Below, piece after piece: positions 1 to 14,498 of a stretch of DNA of 64,000 bases. Within the stretch, counting starts at the first letter, position 1. The number at the start of each line of letters is the position of its first letter. Below the pieces are notes generated by a model. It had not been told where the DNA came from and made no database searches. It worked only from the letters and a program-made list of their open reading frames with translations. The stretch comes from Leifsonia psychrotolerans. GTDB taxonomy: Bacteria; Actinomycetota; Actinomycetes; Actinomycetales; Microbacteriaceae. A program made the position numbers and the translations under genes. Location of the stretch: the NCBI RefSeq assembly GCF_013410665.1, contig NZ_JACCFM010000001.1, positions 992,001 to 1,056,000 on the forward strand, written 5' to 3'.

Positions 1-720
1 AATGGCGTCGAATTCTTCTACCTGCGCCCCCGCGACATCGCCACCTACGTCGGTTCCGGCGCGCTTGACGTCGGCATCACCGGCCGCGACCTGCTGCTCG
101 ACTCGCACTCGACGGCCACCGAGATCGCCAGTCTCGACTTCGGTGACTCAACCTTCCGCTTTGCGGGCCCGGCCGGCAGGTTCAGCACCCTCGCAGATCT
201 GGAAGGCCTGCGCGTCGCCACCAGCTATCCCGGACTCGTCGAAACGTTCCTAGCCGAGCACAACGTGACTGTCACGCTCGTGACACTCGACGGCGCCGTC
301 GAATCGGCCGTTCAGTTGGGTGTCGCGGATGCCGTCGCCGACGTTGTTTCGACAGGCTCCACGCTCAAGAAGGCCGGCCTCGAGATCTTCGGACCGGTCA
401 TCCTGCAGTCAACGGCAGTGCTGATCAGCTCGGCCAACGAGAACGCCGGCATTGCCACACTGCTGCGCCGCCTTCAGGGAGTTCTCGTCGCCCGCCAGTA
501 TGTGCTGATGGACTACGACATCACCCGGGCCCAGCTCGACGCGGCCTGCGAACTCGCCCCCGGCATCGAATCGCCCACGGTCTCGAACTTGCACGACCCC
601 GAATGGGTGGCCGTGCGTGTCATGATTCCGCGCAAGGACATGAACAACGTGATGGACTCGCTCTACGGACTCGGTGCCCGTGCCATTTTGGTCACCTCGA
701 TTCACAACGCGCGCCTCTAA
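1..720 (+). CDS. hisG: ATP phosphoribosyltransferase (5' end outside window)
   Basis: This enzyme joins ATP and PRPP in the first committed step of histidine synthesis in the cytoplasm. The frame is open from base 1, so the N-terminus lies upstream. The visible part has the HisG core motif GSGALDVGITGRDLL near the start and a C-terminal segment, about the last 75 residues ending in TSIHNARL, that matches the ACT-like histidine-feedback domain of long-form HisG. The remaining 239 codons account for most of the usual 280-300 residues. hisF follows after 9 bases, so the genes are probably co-transcribed. Identification is firm; only the start is missing. Confidence 0.95.
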   Translation, partial: NGVEFFYLRPRDIATYVGSGALDVGITGRDLLLDSHSTATEIASLDFGDSTFRFAGPAGRFSTLADLEGLRVATSYPGLVETFLAEHNVTVTLVTLDGAVESAVQLGVADAVADVVSTGSTLKKAGLEIFGPVILQSTAVLISSANENAGIATLLRRLQGVLVARQYVLMDYDITRAQLDAACELAPGIESPTVSNLHDPEWVAVRVMIPRKDMNNVMDSLYGLGARAILVTSIHNARL

Positions 721-729
721 GAACGGGGG

Positions 730-1497
730 ATGACAATGACTCTCGCGGTGCGAGTGATTCCGTGCCTCGACGTGGCCGACGGCCGCGTCGTCAAGGGCGT
801 GAACTTTGAAAACCTGCGCGACGCGGGCGACCCGGTCGAACTGGCCCGCCGGTATTACGAGCAGGGTGCCGACGAACTCACCTTCCTCGATGTGAAGGCC
901 ACGGTCGACAACCGTTCCACGACCTACGACGTGGTGCGCGCCACCGCAGAGCAGGTCTTCATTCCGCTCACCGTCGGCGGCGGCATCCGGAGCGTCGAAG
1001 ATGTTGCACGCCTGCAGGGGCATGGAGCAGACAAGATCGGTCTGAACAGCGCGGCCATCGCGCGCCCGGCCCTGATCGGTGAGATCGCCGACCGATTCGG
1101 CTCGCAGGTCCTCGTGCTCTCGCTTGACGTCAAGCGCTCCGGGCGCACCGAATCCGGATTCGTCGTGACCACCCACGGAGGGCGCACCGAGACCGATCTC
1201 GACGCGGTTGCCTGGGCTACGGCCGCACTCGAACTCGGCGCCGGCGAGCTGCTCGTCAACTCGATCGATGCCGACGGCACCAAGAACGGCTTCGACACGG
1301 AACTCATCGCGCTCATGCACAGCTTCAGCACCGTGCCGGTGATCGCCTCCGGCGGAGCCGGCGCCCTCGAACACTTTCCACCCGCCATCGCTGCGGGTGC
1401 GGATGCCGTGCTTGCCGCATCCGTTTTTCACAGCGGGGAACTCACGATCGGCGACGTCAAGCGTGAGCTCGGCGACGCAGGAATGCTGGTGCGCTGA
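730..1497 (+). CDS. hisF: Imidazole glycerol phosphate synthase, cyclase subunit
   Basis: HisF is the TIM-barrel cyclase that, with HisH, turns PRFAR plus ammonia into IGP and AICAR. The N-terminus [19 protein letters not shown] carries the first catalytic Asp, and [11 protein letters not shown] and [11 protein letters not shown] are the phosphate-binding loops. The length of about 255 residues is normal. Two ATGs are possible, at 730 and 736. The purine run GGGGG at 725-729 is better spaced for 736, giving a protein that starts MTLAVRVIP. The stop overlaps the hisI start by one base (TGATG), which suggests translational coupling. No hisH is present in the window. Confidence 0.96.
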   Translation: MTMTLAVRVIPCLDVADGRVVKGVNFENLRDAGDPVELARRYYEQGADELTFLDVKATVDNRSTTYDVVRATAEQVFIPLTVGGGIRSVEDVARLQGHGADKIGLNSAAIARPALIGEIADRFGSQVLVLSLDVKRSGRTESGFVVTTHGGRTETDLDAVAWATAALELGAGELLVNSIDADGTKNGFDTELIALMHSFSTVPVIASGGAGALEHFPPAIAAGADAVLAASVFHSGELTIGDVKRELGDAGMLVR

Positions 1498-1856
1498 TGA
1501 CGGTGTCTGCAACCGAGGCTCTCGATGCCGCGGTCTTCAATTCCGACGGTCTGCTGCCCGCGGTGATTCAGCAGTTCGATAGTCAGGAAGTGCTGATGCT
1601 GGGCTGGATGGACCGCGAGGCACTGCGTCGAACTCTTGTCGAGGGGCGCGTGACGTTCTGGTCGCGCAGCCGGCAGGAATACTGGCGCAAGGGCGACACC
1701 TCAGGCCATGCACAGTTCGTGCGTGCCGCCGCGCTCGACTGCGACAACGACACGTTGCTCGTGCAGGTCGACCAGGTCGGTGCCGCCTGCCACACCGGCA
1801 CCCGTACCTGCTTCGACGGCCGCGACCTGGCCGTGACGACAATCCCCAACGAGTGA
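1497..1856 (+). CDS. hisI: Phosphoribosyl-AMP cyclohydrolase
   Basis: HisI opens the purine ring of PR-AMP in the third step of histidine synthesis. The 119-residue single-domain form has the metal-site signature [14 protein letters not shown] near residues 90-105 and the substrate region [19 protein letters not shown]. There is no fused HisE domain, as is usual in Actinobacteria. It is coupled to hisF by a TGATG junction and followed after 13 bases by trpE, so the histidine and tryptophan genes sit in one transcription unit. Confidence 0.96.
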   Translation: MTVSATEALDAAVFNSDGLLPAVIQQFDSQEVLMLGWMDREALRRTLVEGRVTFWSRSRQEYWRKGDTSGHAQFVRAAALDCDNDTLLVQVDQVGAACHTGTRTCFDGRDLAVTTIPNE

Positions 1857-1869
1857 AGGACCGACCCGA

Positions 1870-3402
1870 ATGATCGACGCGACAGCCGGAACCACGCGCC
1901 ACGACCAGTTCACCGAGCTACTCGCCGGGCACCGCGTCATTCCGGTCATCCGTGAGCTCTTCGCCGATGGCGAGACCCCGGTGGGGATCTACCGCAAGCT
2001 CGCCGCCGGCGCTCCGGGTAGTTTCCTGCTCGAATCGGCCGAGCAGGGCGGAATCTGGTCGCGGTTCTCGTTCGTGGGTGTCTCATCGTTTGGCGTGCTC
2101 ACCCAGCGTGGTAACGACGTCGCGTGGATCGACTACGGCATTTCGGCCGAGCGCGCCCTCGGCGAATCGTCCAACCTCGGACCGCTGCAGGCGCTCGCTC
2201 ACCTCTACGCCGCCTGGCAGACGCCGCGCCTCCCCGAACACCCGCCGCTCACCGGCGGACTTGTCGGTTTCATCGGCTGGGAAGCGATTCGGCAGCTCGA
2301 ACACCTGCCGAATCAACCGGCCGCCGACTATGACGTTCCGGGTCAGGCGTTCAGCTTCGTCGCCGACCTGGTTGTGCTCGACCACAAGTTCGGCACTGTG
2401 CAGCTCATCGCGAATGTGCTCAACGACGGCACGGATACCCCGGATACCCTCTGGGCCGACGCGCAGGCACGTCTCGATTCGTTGCAGTCCCGTCTCGCCC
2501 AGCCAGGGGAGGCCTGGCTGGCCGAGGTCGACCTGTCGACACCCGCAGCCCCGACACACCGCACCGAACGAGCCGACTTCCTGGCCGCCGTGGACACCGC
2601 GAAACAACACATCGTCGACGGTGACATCTTTCAGGTCGTCATCTCGCAACGCTTCGATCAGGAATGCACGGCGCATCCGATCGACGTCTATCGCGTGCTG
2701 CGCAGCCTGAATCCGAGCCCGTACATGTACCTGCTCAGCCTCGACTCGCCAAGCGGTGATCCCTATTGGATCGTCGGCTCGTCACCGGAGGCCCTCGTGA
2801 AGGTCCAGAACGAGCGGGTCTTCACGCATCCGATCGCCGGCTCGAAGCCGCGCGGAGCCACGCCTGAGGCGGACGCCGACTACGAGATCGAGCTGACCGG
2901 AGACGCCAAGGAGCGCGCAGAACACCTCATGCTCGTCGACCTGGCTCGGAACGACCTGCTCAAGGTGTGTGCGGCGGGGTCGGTCGAGGTCACCGAGTTC
3001 ATGCGGGTCGAGCGGTTCAGTCACATCATGCATCTCGTCTCCTCGGTTGAAGGAAACTTGCTCGCCGGTCAGAGTGCCATCGACGTGTTCCGTGCCACAT
3101 TCCCCGCTGGAACGCTTTCGGGGGCACCGAAACCCCGTGCCCTTGAAATCATCGACGCCCTCGAACCCGCGCAGCGCGGAGTATACGGGGGAGTCGTGGG
3201 CTACTTCGGCTTCGCCGGCGACGCCGACCTCGCCATCGCCATTCGCACGGCAACGATCGCCAACGGGGTCGCGCGGGTGCAAGCCGGCGGCGGGCTCGTC
3301 GCCGATTCAGACCCCGAGTCTGAATACAACGAGTCGCAAAACAAGGCTGCCGCGCCGCTGCGTGCGGTCGCGGTCGCCAACGCTATGAAACGAGTGAAAT
3401 AG
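1870..3402 (+). CDS. trpE: Anthranilate synthase component I
   Basis: TrpE converts chorismate to anthranilate using ammonia from a glutaminase subunit. The 510 residues cover the N-terminal regulatory half and the C-terminal chorismate-binding domain, with IAGSKPRGATPEAD, LMLVDLARNDLLKV and the end motif YEIELTGDAKERAEH typical of the family. The LLES motif at the N-terminal tryptophan-feedback site is visible as SFLLESAEQ. No fused or adjacent glutaminase (trpG) and no trpD occur nearby, so these must lie elsewhere. The start ATG follows hisI closely. Confidence 0.96.
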   Translation: MIDATAGTTRHDQFTELLAGHRVIPVIRELFADGETPVGIYRKLAAGAPGSFLLESAEQGGIWSRFSFVGVSSFGVLTQRGNDVAWIDYGISAERALGESSNLGPLQALAHLYAAWQTPRLPEHPPLTGGLVGFIGWEAIRQLEHLPNQPAADYDVPGQAFSFVADLVVLDHKFGTVQLIANVLNDGTDTPDTLWADAQARLDSLQSRLAQPGEAWLAEVDLSTPAAPTHRTERADFLAAVDTAKQHIVDGDIFQVVISQRFDQECTAHPIDVYRVLRSLNPSPYMYLLSLDSPSGDPYWIVGSSPEALVKVQNERVFTHPIAGSKPRGATPEADADYEIELTGDAKERAEHLMLVDLARNDLLKVCAAGSVEVTEFMRVERFSHIMHLVSSVEGNLLAGQSAIDVFRATFPAGTLSGAPKPRALEIIDALEPAQRGVYGGVVGYFGFAGDADLAIAIRTATIANGVARVQAGGGLVADSDPESEYNESQNKAAAPLRAVAVANAMKRVK

Positions 3403-4092
3403 ATGTCCCGAGAACGCTCGTCGGGTAAGCGGCTCAAACTGCTGCATATTCTCACGATTATTGTCGCCAGTGCTCTGGCGCTGCTCGCCTGGACCCAAAC
3501 CTGGGTGGTCGTGACACTGTCCACGCAGGCCGGGTCCGACCTTCTTCTGAACGTCGACGGCTCCGTCGCGGCTCCCGCGCTGACCGCACTGGCCCTCGCC
3601 GGCCTGGCGCTGGCCGGGGCGTTGACGATCGCGGGTACCATCATCCGTATCATTCTGGGCTTTTTGGAGGCGCTGCTCGGCTTCTCGGTCGGCCTCGCAG
3701 TGTTCGAGGCGGTCACTGACCCCGCTGCGGCCAGCTCGGCCGCAGTTACCGCGGCGACGGGCATAGCCGGACACGAGTCGGTCGTAGCCGGCGTGTCATC
3801 GGCAGACCTCACATTCTGGCCGTATCTCGCCCTCGTCGCCGCTGCCCTCATGCTGGTCACCGGAGTCAGCGTGATCATCACCGTTGGCCGGTGGCCCGGC
3901 CCCACCACGCGCTATCAAGCGGTTCGGTTGGAGCCTGTCCCGGCCACACCTGACGCGCCGCGTGCGGCCGCAACCGCTGCCGATGCGGATGCCGAGACGG
4001 CTGCAGCTGTCGACGCGGTCGACCACCCATCGGGTCACGACTCTGTGGGCGACTGGGACGATCTGAGCCGCGGCGAAGACCCTACCCGCTAG
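3403..4092 (+). CDS. Trp biosynthesis-associated membrane protein (TIGR02234 type)
   Basis: A 229-residue integral membrane protein of unknown biochemical role that occupies this place between trpE and trpC in many Actinobacteria. It begins with a basic stretch, then a first membrane helix ending in LLAWTQTWVVV, a hydrophobic pair around residues 50-95 and a last helix around residues 140-165. The C-terminal tail of about 60 residues is acidic and Ala-rich. The start codon directly abuts the trpE stop. The family assignment rests on position plus the conserved W-T-Q-T-W segment; function is not known. Confidence 0.8.
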   Translation: MSRERSSGKRLKLLHILTIIVASALALLAWTQTWVVVTLSTQAGSDLLLNVDGSVAAPALTALALAGLALAGALTIAGTIIRIILGFLEALLGFSVGLAVFEAVTDPAAASSAAVTAATGIAGHESVVAGVSSADLTFWPYLALVAAALMLVTGVSVIITVGRWPGPTTRYQAVRLEPVPATPDAPRAAATAADADAETAAAVDAVDHPSGHDSVGDWDDLSRGEDPTR

Positions 4093-4127
4093 ACTTGCCC
4101 CGTACCCTAAACAACTCAAGGAGAAGT

Positions 4128-4349
4128 ATGAGCATCGAGTCCATTGACCCCGGTCACGGCCATTCGCCGGCAGCATGGACCGCCGTCGTCATCATGCTCG
4201 CGGCATTCGCCATCGGCACTGTGGCGTTCTTTTTTGAAGCGGCCTGGCTCGTCTGGGCTTCTGCCGTTCTGCTCGTTGTTGGTCTGATCGTGGGCTGGGT
4301 TATGGCCCGTGTCGGCTACGGCGTCTCAGACACGGCTTCGAGTCACTAA
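4128..4349 (+). CDS. HGxxPAAW family small membrane protein
   Basis: A 73-residue protein with the family signature HGHSPAAWTAVVI at residues 8-20 followed by two hydrophobic helices. It belongs to a small actinobacterial family found in trp clusters whose role is unknown. The ATG at 4128 is preferred over upstream starts because AAGGAG at 4118-4123 lies four bases before it. It ends just before trpC, with which it must be co-transcribed. Confidence 0.82.
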   Translation: MSIESIDPGHGHSPAAWTAVVIMLAAFAIGTVAFFFEAAWLVWASAVLLVVGLIVGWVMARVGYGVSDTASSH

Positions 4350-4352
4350 CAC

Positions 4353-5135
4353 GTGGCGACCGACCTGCTCGCTGAGCTGACGGCCGGAGCACTGGCCGAC
4401 GCCGAGGCGCGTCGCTCGGTTCGTTCGTTTGCGCTGGTCGAGGCGGCTGCGCGTGCGCAACGCCCGGCACTGGACGCGCTGGCCGCGCTCGCGCCGGCAG
4501 ACGGCGTTAAAATCATCGCCGAGGTGAAGCGAGCAAGCCCCTCACGCGGTGCTCTCGCTGAGATTGCGGACCCGGCGGCTCTCGCCACGGCCTACCAGGC
4601 CGGTGGGGCGAGCGCCATCAGCGTGCTCACCGAGGGCCGCAGATTCAAGGGTTCGCTCGATGACCTGGCCCAGGTGCGCCAGGCCGTTCAGATTCCTGTT
4701 CTGCGCAAAGACTTCATCGGCGAGGCGTACCAAGTCTTCGAAGCGCGCGAAGTCGGAGCAGACCTCGTTCTGCTCATCGTCGCGGCTCTCGACCAGAAGA
4801 CACTCCTCACGCTTCACGAGCTGATTCTCGAACTGGGCATGACGCCGCTGGTTGAAACCCACAGCGCAGATGAGGTCAGGAGGGCGCTGGACGTTGGCGC
4901 CGGGCTGGTGGGCGTGAACGCCCGCAACCTCTCTACTTTTGAGCTTGACGCGAATCTGTTCGGCACCCTCGCCGGATCGATTCCGTCGGGCGTTATCCGG
5001 GTCGCCGAATCCGCGGTCAAGACGGCGTCCGATGTGGCCCACTACCGTTCGGCCGGAGCCGACGTTGTACTCGTCGGCGAAGCCCTCGTCACGAGTGATC
5101 CCCTTCACACCCTTTCCGAATTCCTGGCGGTATAA
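4353..5135 (+). CDS. trpC: Indole-3-glycerol phosphate synthase
   Basis: TrpC cyclises CdRP to indole-3-glycerol phosphate. The 260-residue TIM barrel shows IIAEVKRASPSRG with the catalytic Lys near residue 53, LRKDFIGEAYQVFEAR, and LVGVNARNLSTFELD. The start is GTG, three bases after the preceding stop. It is a stand-alone TrpC; the TrpF reaction is usually done by PriA in Actinobacteria, and no trpF is present here. Confidence 0.96.
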   Translation: MATDLLAELTAGALADAEARRSVRSFALVEAAARAQRPALDALAALAPADGVKIIAEVKRASPSRGALAEIADPAALATAYQAGGASAISVLTEGRRFKGSLDDLAQVRQAVQIPVLRKDFIGEAYQVFEAREVGADLVLLIVAALDQKTLLTLHELILELGMTPLVETHSADEVRRALDVGAGLVGVNARNLSTFELDANLFGTLAGSIPSGVIRVAESAVKTASDVAHYRSAGADVVLVGEALVTSDPLHTLSEFLAV

Positions 5136-6347
5136 ATGTCACTTCGCGCAGAGCAGGGCCCCTATTTCGGCGATTTCGGCGGGCGGTGGGTGCCCGAGTC
5201 CCTGGTCGCCGCACTCGACGAGCTCACCGCCGAGTACGAGCTGGCCAAACAGGACCCCGCGTTCGCGGCAGAACTGATGGAGCTGCACCGCAGCTATACC
5301 GGCCGACCGTCGATCATCACCGAGGTTCCCCGGTTTGCGGCGCACGCCGGTGGCGCGCGCATCATCCTCAAGCGCGAAGATCTGAACCACACCGGTTCGC
5401 ACAAGATCAATAACGTGCTCGGTCAGGCTCTCCTGACCAAGCGCATCGGCAAGACCCGGGTTATTGCTGAAACCGGTGCGGGGCAGCACGGTGTGGCCGC
5501 GGCCACTGCGGCGGCTCTGTTCGGGCTGGACTGCGTCGTCTACATGGGCGAGGTCGACACCGAGCGTCAGGCGCTGAACGTGGCGCGCATGCGCCTTCTC
5601 GGCGCCGAGGTCGTGTCGGTGAAGGCCGGTTCGCGCACTCTCAAAGACGCCATCAACGAAGCGATGCGCGACTGGGTCACCAACGTCGAAACGACCAACT
5701 ACATTTTCGGAACGGTTGCCGGCCCGCATCCGTTCCCGGCCATGGTGCGTGACTTTCAGAAGATCATCGGCGAGGAGGCCCGTCAGCAAGTACTCGACCT
5801 CACTGGGCGGCTTCCGGATGCCGTTACAGCGTGTGTCGGTGGTGGCTCCAATGCGATGGGTATCTTCCACGCCTTCCTCGATGACGCCGACGTGGCGCTT
5901 TACGGCTATGAAGCGGCCGGAGACGGTGCGGATACGCCGCGTCATGCCGCCACCATCACCAAGGGGACTCCCGGCGTGCTCCACGGTGCTCGGAGCATCA
6001 TGCTGCAGGATGCGGACGGACAGACCGTCGAGTCGCACTCGATTTCAGCCGGACTGGACTACCCGGGTGTCGGGCCAGAGCATGCCTGGCTGGCGAGCAT
6101 CAATCGCGCAAACTATCTGCCGGTGACCGATGCGCAAGCCATGGACGCCCTGCTTCTGCTCAGCCGCACCGAGGGCATCATTCCCGCGATCGAGTCATCG
6201 CACGCCCTGGCGGGCACGCTCGAGCTGGGCAAGAAGCTCGGCCCTGATGCCACAATCCTGGTGAATCTCAGCGGCCGTGGTGACAAAGACATGGAAACCG
6301 CAGGTCGCTATTTCGATCTGCTCGACGAAGGCGCGTCCCAATCATGA
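5136..6347 (+). CDS. trpB: Tryptophan synthase beta chain
   Basis: This PLP enzyme condenses indole with serine to make tryptophan. Of 403 residues, the PLP-binding Lys is at position 90 in [15 protein letters not shown], and the phosphate-binding glycine loop is [12 protein letters not shown]. The N-terminal [18 protein letters not shown] is typical of TrpB1. It starts directly after the trpC stop and overlaps trpA by ATGA, as expected for subunits of one complex. Confidence 0.97.
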   Translation: MSLRAEQGPYFGDFGGRWVPESLVAALDELTAEYELAKQDPAFAAELMELHRSYTGRPSIITEVPRFAAHAGGARIILKREDLNHTGSHKINNVLGQALLTKRIGKTRVIAETGAGQHGVAAATAAALFGLDCVVYMGEVDTERQALNVARMRLLGAEVVSVKAGSRTLKDAINEAMRDWVTNVETTNYIFGTVAGPHPFPAMVRDFQKIIGEEARQQVLDLTGRLPDAVTACVGGGSNAMGIFHAFLDDADVALYGYEAAGDGADTPRHAATITKGTPGVLHGARSIMLQDADGQTVESHSISAGLDYPGVGPEHAWLASINRANYLPVTDAQAMDALLLLSRTEGIIPAIESSHALAGTLELGKKLGPDATILVNLSGRGDKDMETAGRYFDLLDEGASQS

Positions 6348-7171
6348 GCAGTACGCCCCGCAAACCGGCAACCATCAGCGCCGTCGAACAGACCATCGCT
6401 CGGCGCCGTGACGCCGGGAGCGGCGCCTTGATCGGTTACCTTCCCGTCGGCTTCCCGAACCTGGCGGGCAGCATTGATGCTGCAGTCGCCCTGGCTCACA
6501 ACGGCGTGGACGTGCTCGAGCTGGGTGTGCCGTACTCCGACCCGGTGATGGATGGTCCGGTCATTCAGGCCGCCACTCTGACCGCACTCTCCAACGGGTT
6601 TCGGCTGAGCCACGCGTTCGAGGCGGTGCGCGAGATTCGGGCGCAGGCCGACATCCCGATCTTGCTGATGACCTACTGGAACCCCGTCATGCAGTACGGG
6701 GTCGATCGATTTGCCGACGATCTGCTTACGGCCGGCGGGGCCGGCCTCATTACTCCAGACTTGATCACCGAAGAGGCATCCGCCTGGCTGGCGGCAAGTG
6801 AGCGGACGGGTCTTGACCGGGTCTTCCTCGCAGCGCCCTCCTCATCCGATGCCCGACTTGCCCAGGCGGTGGAGGCAAGCCGTGGATTCGTCTACGCCGT
6901 CTCCACCATGGGAATCACCGGCGCGCGCGCCGATGTCGACGCAGCCGCACGCATCCTCGTGGACCGACTGCGTGCGGCTGGATCGACGAGTGCGTGTGTC
7001 GGAATCGGCATTTCGACGCCCGAGCAGGTGCGGGAGATTCTCGGCTATGCCGACGGTGCAATTGTCGGCTCAGCCCTGGTGAAGGCCCTGGCTGATGGGG
7101 GAGTTGCGGCTGTCGGCGCCCTCGCCGCCGAGCTCGCGGCGGGTGCCCGCTCTTCACGCCCCACCACATAG
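6344..7171 (+). CDS. trpA: Tryptophan synthase alpha chain
   Basis: TrpA cleaves indole-3-glycerol phosphate and passes indole to TrpB. The 275-residue barrel has [17 protein letters not shown], which contains the catalytic Glu and Asp, and the phosphate loop [13 protein letters not shown] and [11 protein letters not shown]. It overlaps trpB by four bases (ATGA). It is the last gene of the tryptophan run; a short hairpin follows before lgt. Confidence 0.97.
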   Translation: MSSTPRKPATISAVEQTIARRRDAGSGALIGYLPVGFPNLAGSIDAAVALAHNGVDVLELGVPYSDPVMDGPVIQAATLTALSNGFRLSHAFEAVREIRAQADIPILLMTYWNPVMQYGVDRFADDLLTAGGAGLITPDLITEEASAWLAASERTGLDRVFLAAPSSSDARLAQAVEASRGFVYAVSTMGITGARADVDAAARILVDRLRAAGSTSACVGIGISTPEQVREILGYADGAIVGSALVKALADGGVAAVGALAAELAAGARSSRPTT

Positions 7172-7185
7172 GATAAATTGACCGA

Positions 7186-7203
7186 GACGCCCAGTCGGGC
7201 GTC
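7186..7203 (+). terminator. Hairpin between trpA and lgt
   Basis: A perfect 7-bp stem, GACGCCC and GGGCGTC, with a four-base AGTC loop. No T run follows, so it may be a weak terminator, an RNA-processing or attenuation hairpin, or part of the lgt leader. Confidence 0.35.
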
Positions 7204-7241
7204 TGCAGTGACTGTGTGTCACGACGAAAGGTAGTACCGCG

Positions 7242-8216
7242 GTGTCTTTTCCCCTGAGCATTCCCAGCCCGACCCCGGAGTGGAGTTCCTTCACGATTGG
7301 GCCGTTTCAGATTCACGCCTACGCGCTGTGCATTCTGGCTGGAATCATCGTGGCCACCGTGATGACGAGTCGCCGTCTGACCAAGCGCGGCGCTGAGCCG
7401 GGAATCGTACTCGACATCATTCTGTGGGCGGTCCCGCTCGGCATCGTCGGTGCCCGGTTCTACCACGTCTTCACGCACCCCGGCGACTACTTCTTCCCGG
7501 GGGCCAACCTCTGGAACGTCTTCGCGATTTGGGAGGGCGGCAACGCCATCTTCGGGGCGCTGCTCGGCGGTGCCGTGGGCGCGTTGATCGGCTGCAGGCT
7601 CACCGGAATTCGTTTCTGGTCGTTTGCGGATGCCGTCGCCCCCGGCCTGCTCGTCGCCCAGGCGATGGGCCGTCTCGGCAACTGGTTCAACGTCGAGCTC
7701 TTCGGTCAGCCGACGACGCTGCCCTGGGGCCTTGAAGTTCCCGTTTCGAACGCAGCTTTCCCGGTCGGCTTGCCCGCCGATACGCTCTTCACGCCCACAT
7801 TCCTGTACGAGATGATCTGGAATCTGATTGGCGTCGCCGTCATTCTGTTCCTCGAGCGCAAATTCAACCTGCGCTGGGGCCGCGCGTTCGCTGTGTACCT
7901 CATCTGGTACGGTCTGGGCCGCAGCTACCTCGAGACGATTCGCCTCGACCCGAGTGAAATCTTCTTGGGCATCCGCACCAACGTCTGGGCTGCCCTCCTC
8001 GCTGTTTTGATCGGCCTCATACTGCTGCTCGTGCAGCGACAGGAGCACATCGGCATCGAAACCAGTCCGTACCGGCCGGGTCGTGAATGGACAGCGCCCG
8101 ACCCTGATGTAGAATCCGAACACACCGAATCCACGAACGATACTCACGGCAACGACGCCATCGATTCCCACGGTTCGGACACAGTCGCTGCCACAAGCAC
8201 CCGCGACTCGCACTGA
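7242..8216 (+). CDS. lgt: Prolipoprotein diacylglyceryl transferase
   Basis: Lgt transfers diacylglycerol from phosphatidylglycerol to the lipobox Cys of prolipoproteins in the cytoplasmic membrane. The 324-residue protein has several membrane helices and the signature QAMGRLGNWFNVELFGQPT around residue 145. The catalytic region WEGGNAIFGALLGG is also recognisable. The C-terminal 60 residues are hydrophilic, acidic and His-rich, an extension common in Actinobacteria. The GTG start has AAAGG at 7227-7231. Its natural substrates would include the prophage lipoprotein at 62068-62475. Confidence 0.95.
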   Translation: MSFPLSIPSPTPEWSSFTIGPFQIHAYALCILAGIIVATVMTSRRLTKRGAEPGIVLDIILWAVPLGIVGARFYHVFTHPGDYFFPGANLWNVFAIWEGGNAIFGALLGGAVGALIGCRLTGIRFWSFADAVAPGLLVAQAMGRLGNWFNVELFGQPTTLPWGLEVPVSNAAFPVGLPADTLFTPTFLYEMIWNLIGVAVILFLERKFNLRWGRAFAVYLIWYGLGRSYLETIRLDPSEIFLGIRTNVWAALLAVLIGLILLLVQRQEHIGIETSPYRPGREWTAPDPDVESEHTESTNDTHGNDAIDSHGSDTVAATSTRDSH

Positions 8217-8397
8217 GAGTCTCAGACACCCACACTCCTGACCGGCCCGTCATCCGACGCCATCGCTGATGGCTCGCGGTGACGGCCTCTCTCACGAACA
8301 CTGATCGCACCGCAATTTCGGTGTCCTCACGTTCTTCATTGCCCCCGGGCCATTGACGTCCCTACCAGCTATTTGATTAGTTTGTGAGGACCGTTTC

Positions 8398-12967
<4,570 letters not shown>

Positions 12968-12975
<8 letters not shown>

Positions 12976-14425
12976 TCCGAAGGGATTCCTGAAGACGACT
13001 GAGCGCGAGCTTCCGGCCCGTCGACCGGTTTCTGTGCGCTTGATGGATTGGAAAGAGGTCTACGAGCAGGGTGATGCCGCCACGCTCAAGCGTCAGGCCG
13101 GACGGTGCATGGATTGCGGAGTTCCGTTCTGCCACCAGGGTTGTCCGCTCGGCAACCTGATTCCCGAGTGGAACGATCTGACCTGGCGTGACGAGGGGGA
13201 ACAGGCGATCGAGCGACTGCACGCCACAAACAACTTTCCCGAGTTCACCGGTCGTCTGTGCCCGGCCCCGTGTGAGTCCGCCTGTGTTCTCAGCATCAAC
13301 CAACCCGCCGTTACCATCAAACAGGTTGAGGTATCGATCATCGACCAGGCCTTCGAGAACGGCTGGGTCACCCCGCAGCTGCCCGGGCGGCTGAGCGGCA
13401 AGACGGTTGCCGTGGTCGGATCGGGTCCGGCCGGACTGGCGGCTGCCCAACAGTTGACGCGTGCCGGACACACCGTCGCGGTCTTCGAACGCGACGATCG
13501 CATCGGTGGGCTGCTGCGCTATGGCATTCCTGATTTCAAGATGGAGAAGACACACCTGGAGGCGCGTCTGGGCCAGATGAAGGCGGAAGGAACCCGATTC
13601 CGTGCCGGTGTGAACATCGGTGTCGACATCAGTTGGGCCGACCTGCGTGCCCGCTATGACGCGGTCATCGTTGCGACCGGCGCTCTCGTGCCGCGTGACC
13701 TCCCCATTCCCGGTCGTGACCTGACCGGGGTGCATTTCGCCATGGAATACCTGGTTCAGCAGAACAAGGTGGGCGCCGGTGACGTCGTAGACGCACAGAT
13801 CAGTGCCGCGGGAAAGCACGTCGTCGTTCTCGGCGGCGGTGACACGGGAGCAGACTGCATTGGAACCGCGCACCGCCAGCTCGCGGCATCCGTCACCAAC
13901 CTGGCGATCGGAATCCAGCCGGGCACCGAGCGGCCGTCGCACCAGCCGTGGCCGATCTCGCCGACACTGTTCGAGGTGTCGAGCGCTCACGAAGAAGGCG
14001 GAACCCGCCAGTTCTTGGCGTCGACAATCGAATTCCTCGGCAATGAGGCGGGGGAGGTGCGCGCAATTCGTGTCGCCGAAACCGAGTATCTCGACGGCCG
14101 CCGGGTGCCGAAAGCGGGCACTGAACGGGAGATTCCCGCGGATCTGGTGCTGCTCGCGCTCGGCTTTACCGGCACCGAATCTGAACAACTGTCGGCGCAA
14201 CTGCAGCTTCCGTTCGATGGGCGGGGTAATGTCGAACGTGCCGGTGATTACCAAACCAGCTACGAAGGCGTATTTGTGGCCGGCGACGCAGGCCGCGGAC
14301 AATCCTTGATCGTCTGGGCTATTGCAGAGGGTCGCGCCGCCGCGGCCGCGGTCGACACCTACCTGGTGGGAAGCACCCGTCTTCCTGCCCCGGTCATACC
14401 CACCGATCGACCATTTTCGATCTAA
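12968..14425 (+). CDS. gltD: Glutamate synthase small subunit
   Basis: GltD passes electrons from NADPH through FAD and 4Fe-4S clusters to GltB. The 485 residues carry the cluster cysteines in CMDCGVPFCHQGCPLG and LCPAPCESACV, the FAD dinucleotide fold VAVVGSGPAGLAAAQQL near residue 145, and the NADPH fold VVVLGGGDTGADC near residue 285. The C-terminal GVFVAGDAGRGQSLIVWAI closes the FAD site. It overlaps gltB, so the subunits are translated together. Confidence 0.97.
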
Positions 14426-14498
14426 CGAATCCCCCCACCTTTATTTCCTCGCAGTCACACAAGGCGCCGTTCAGGCGCGGAATCGGAGATTTAGCAGT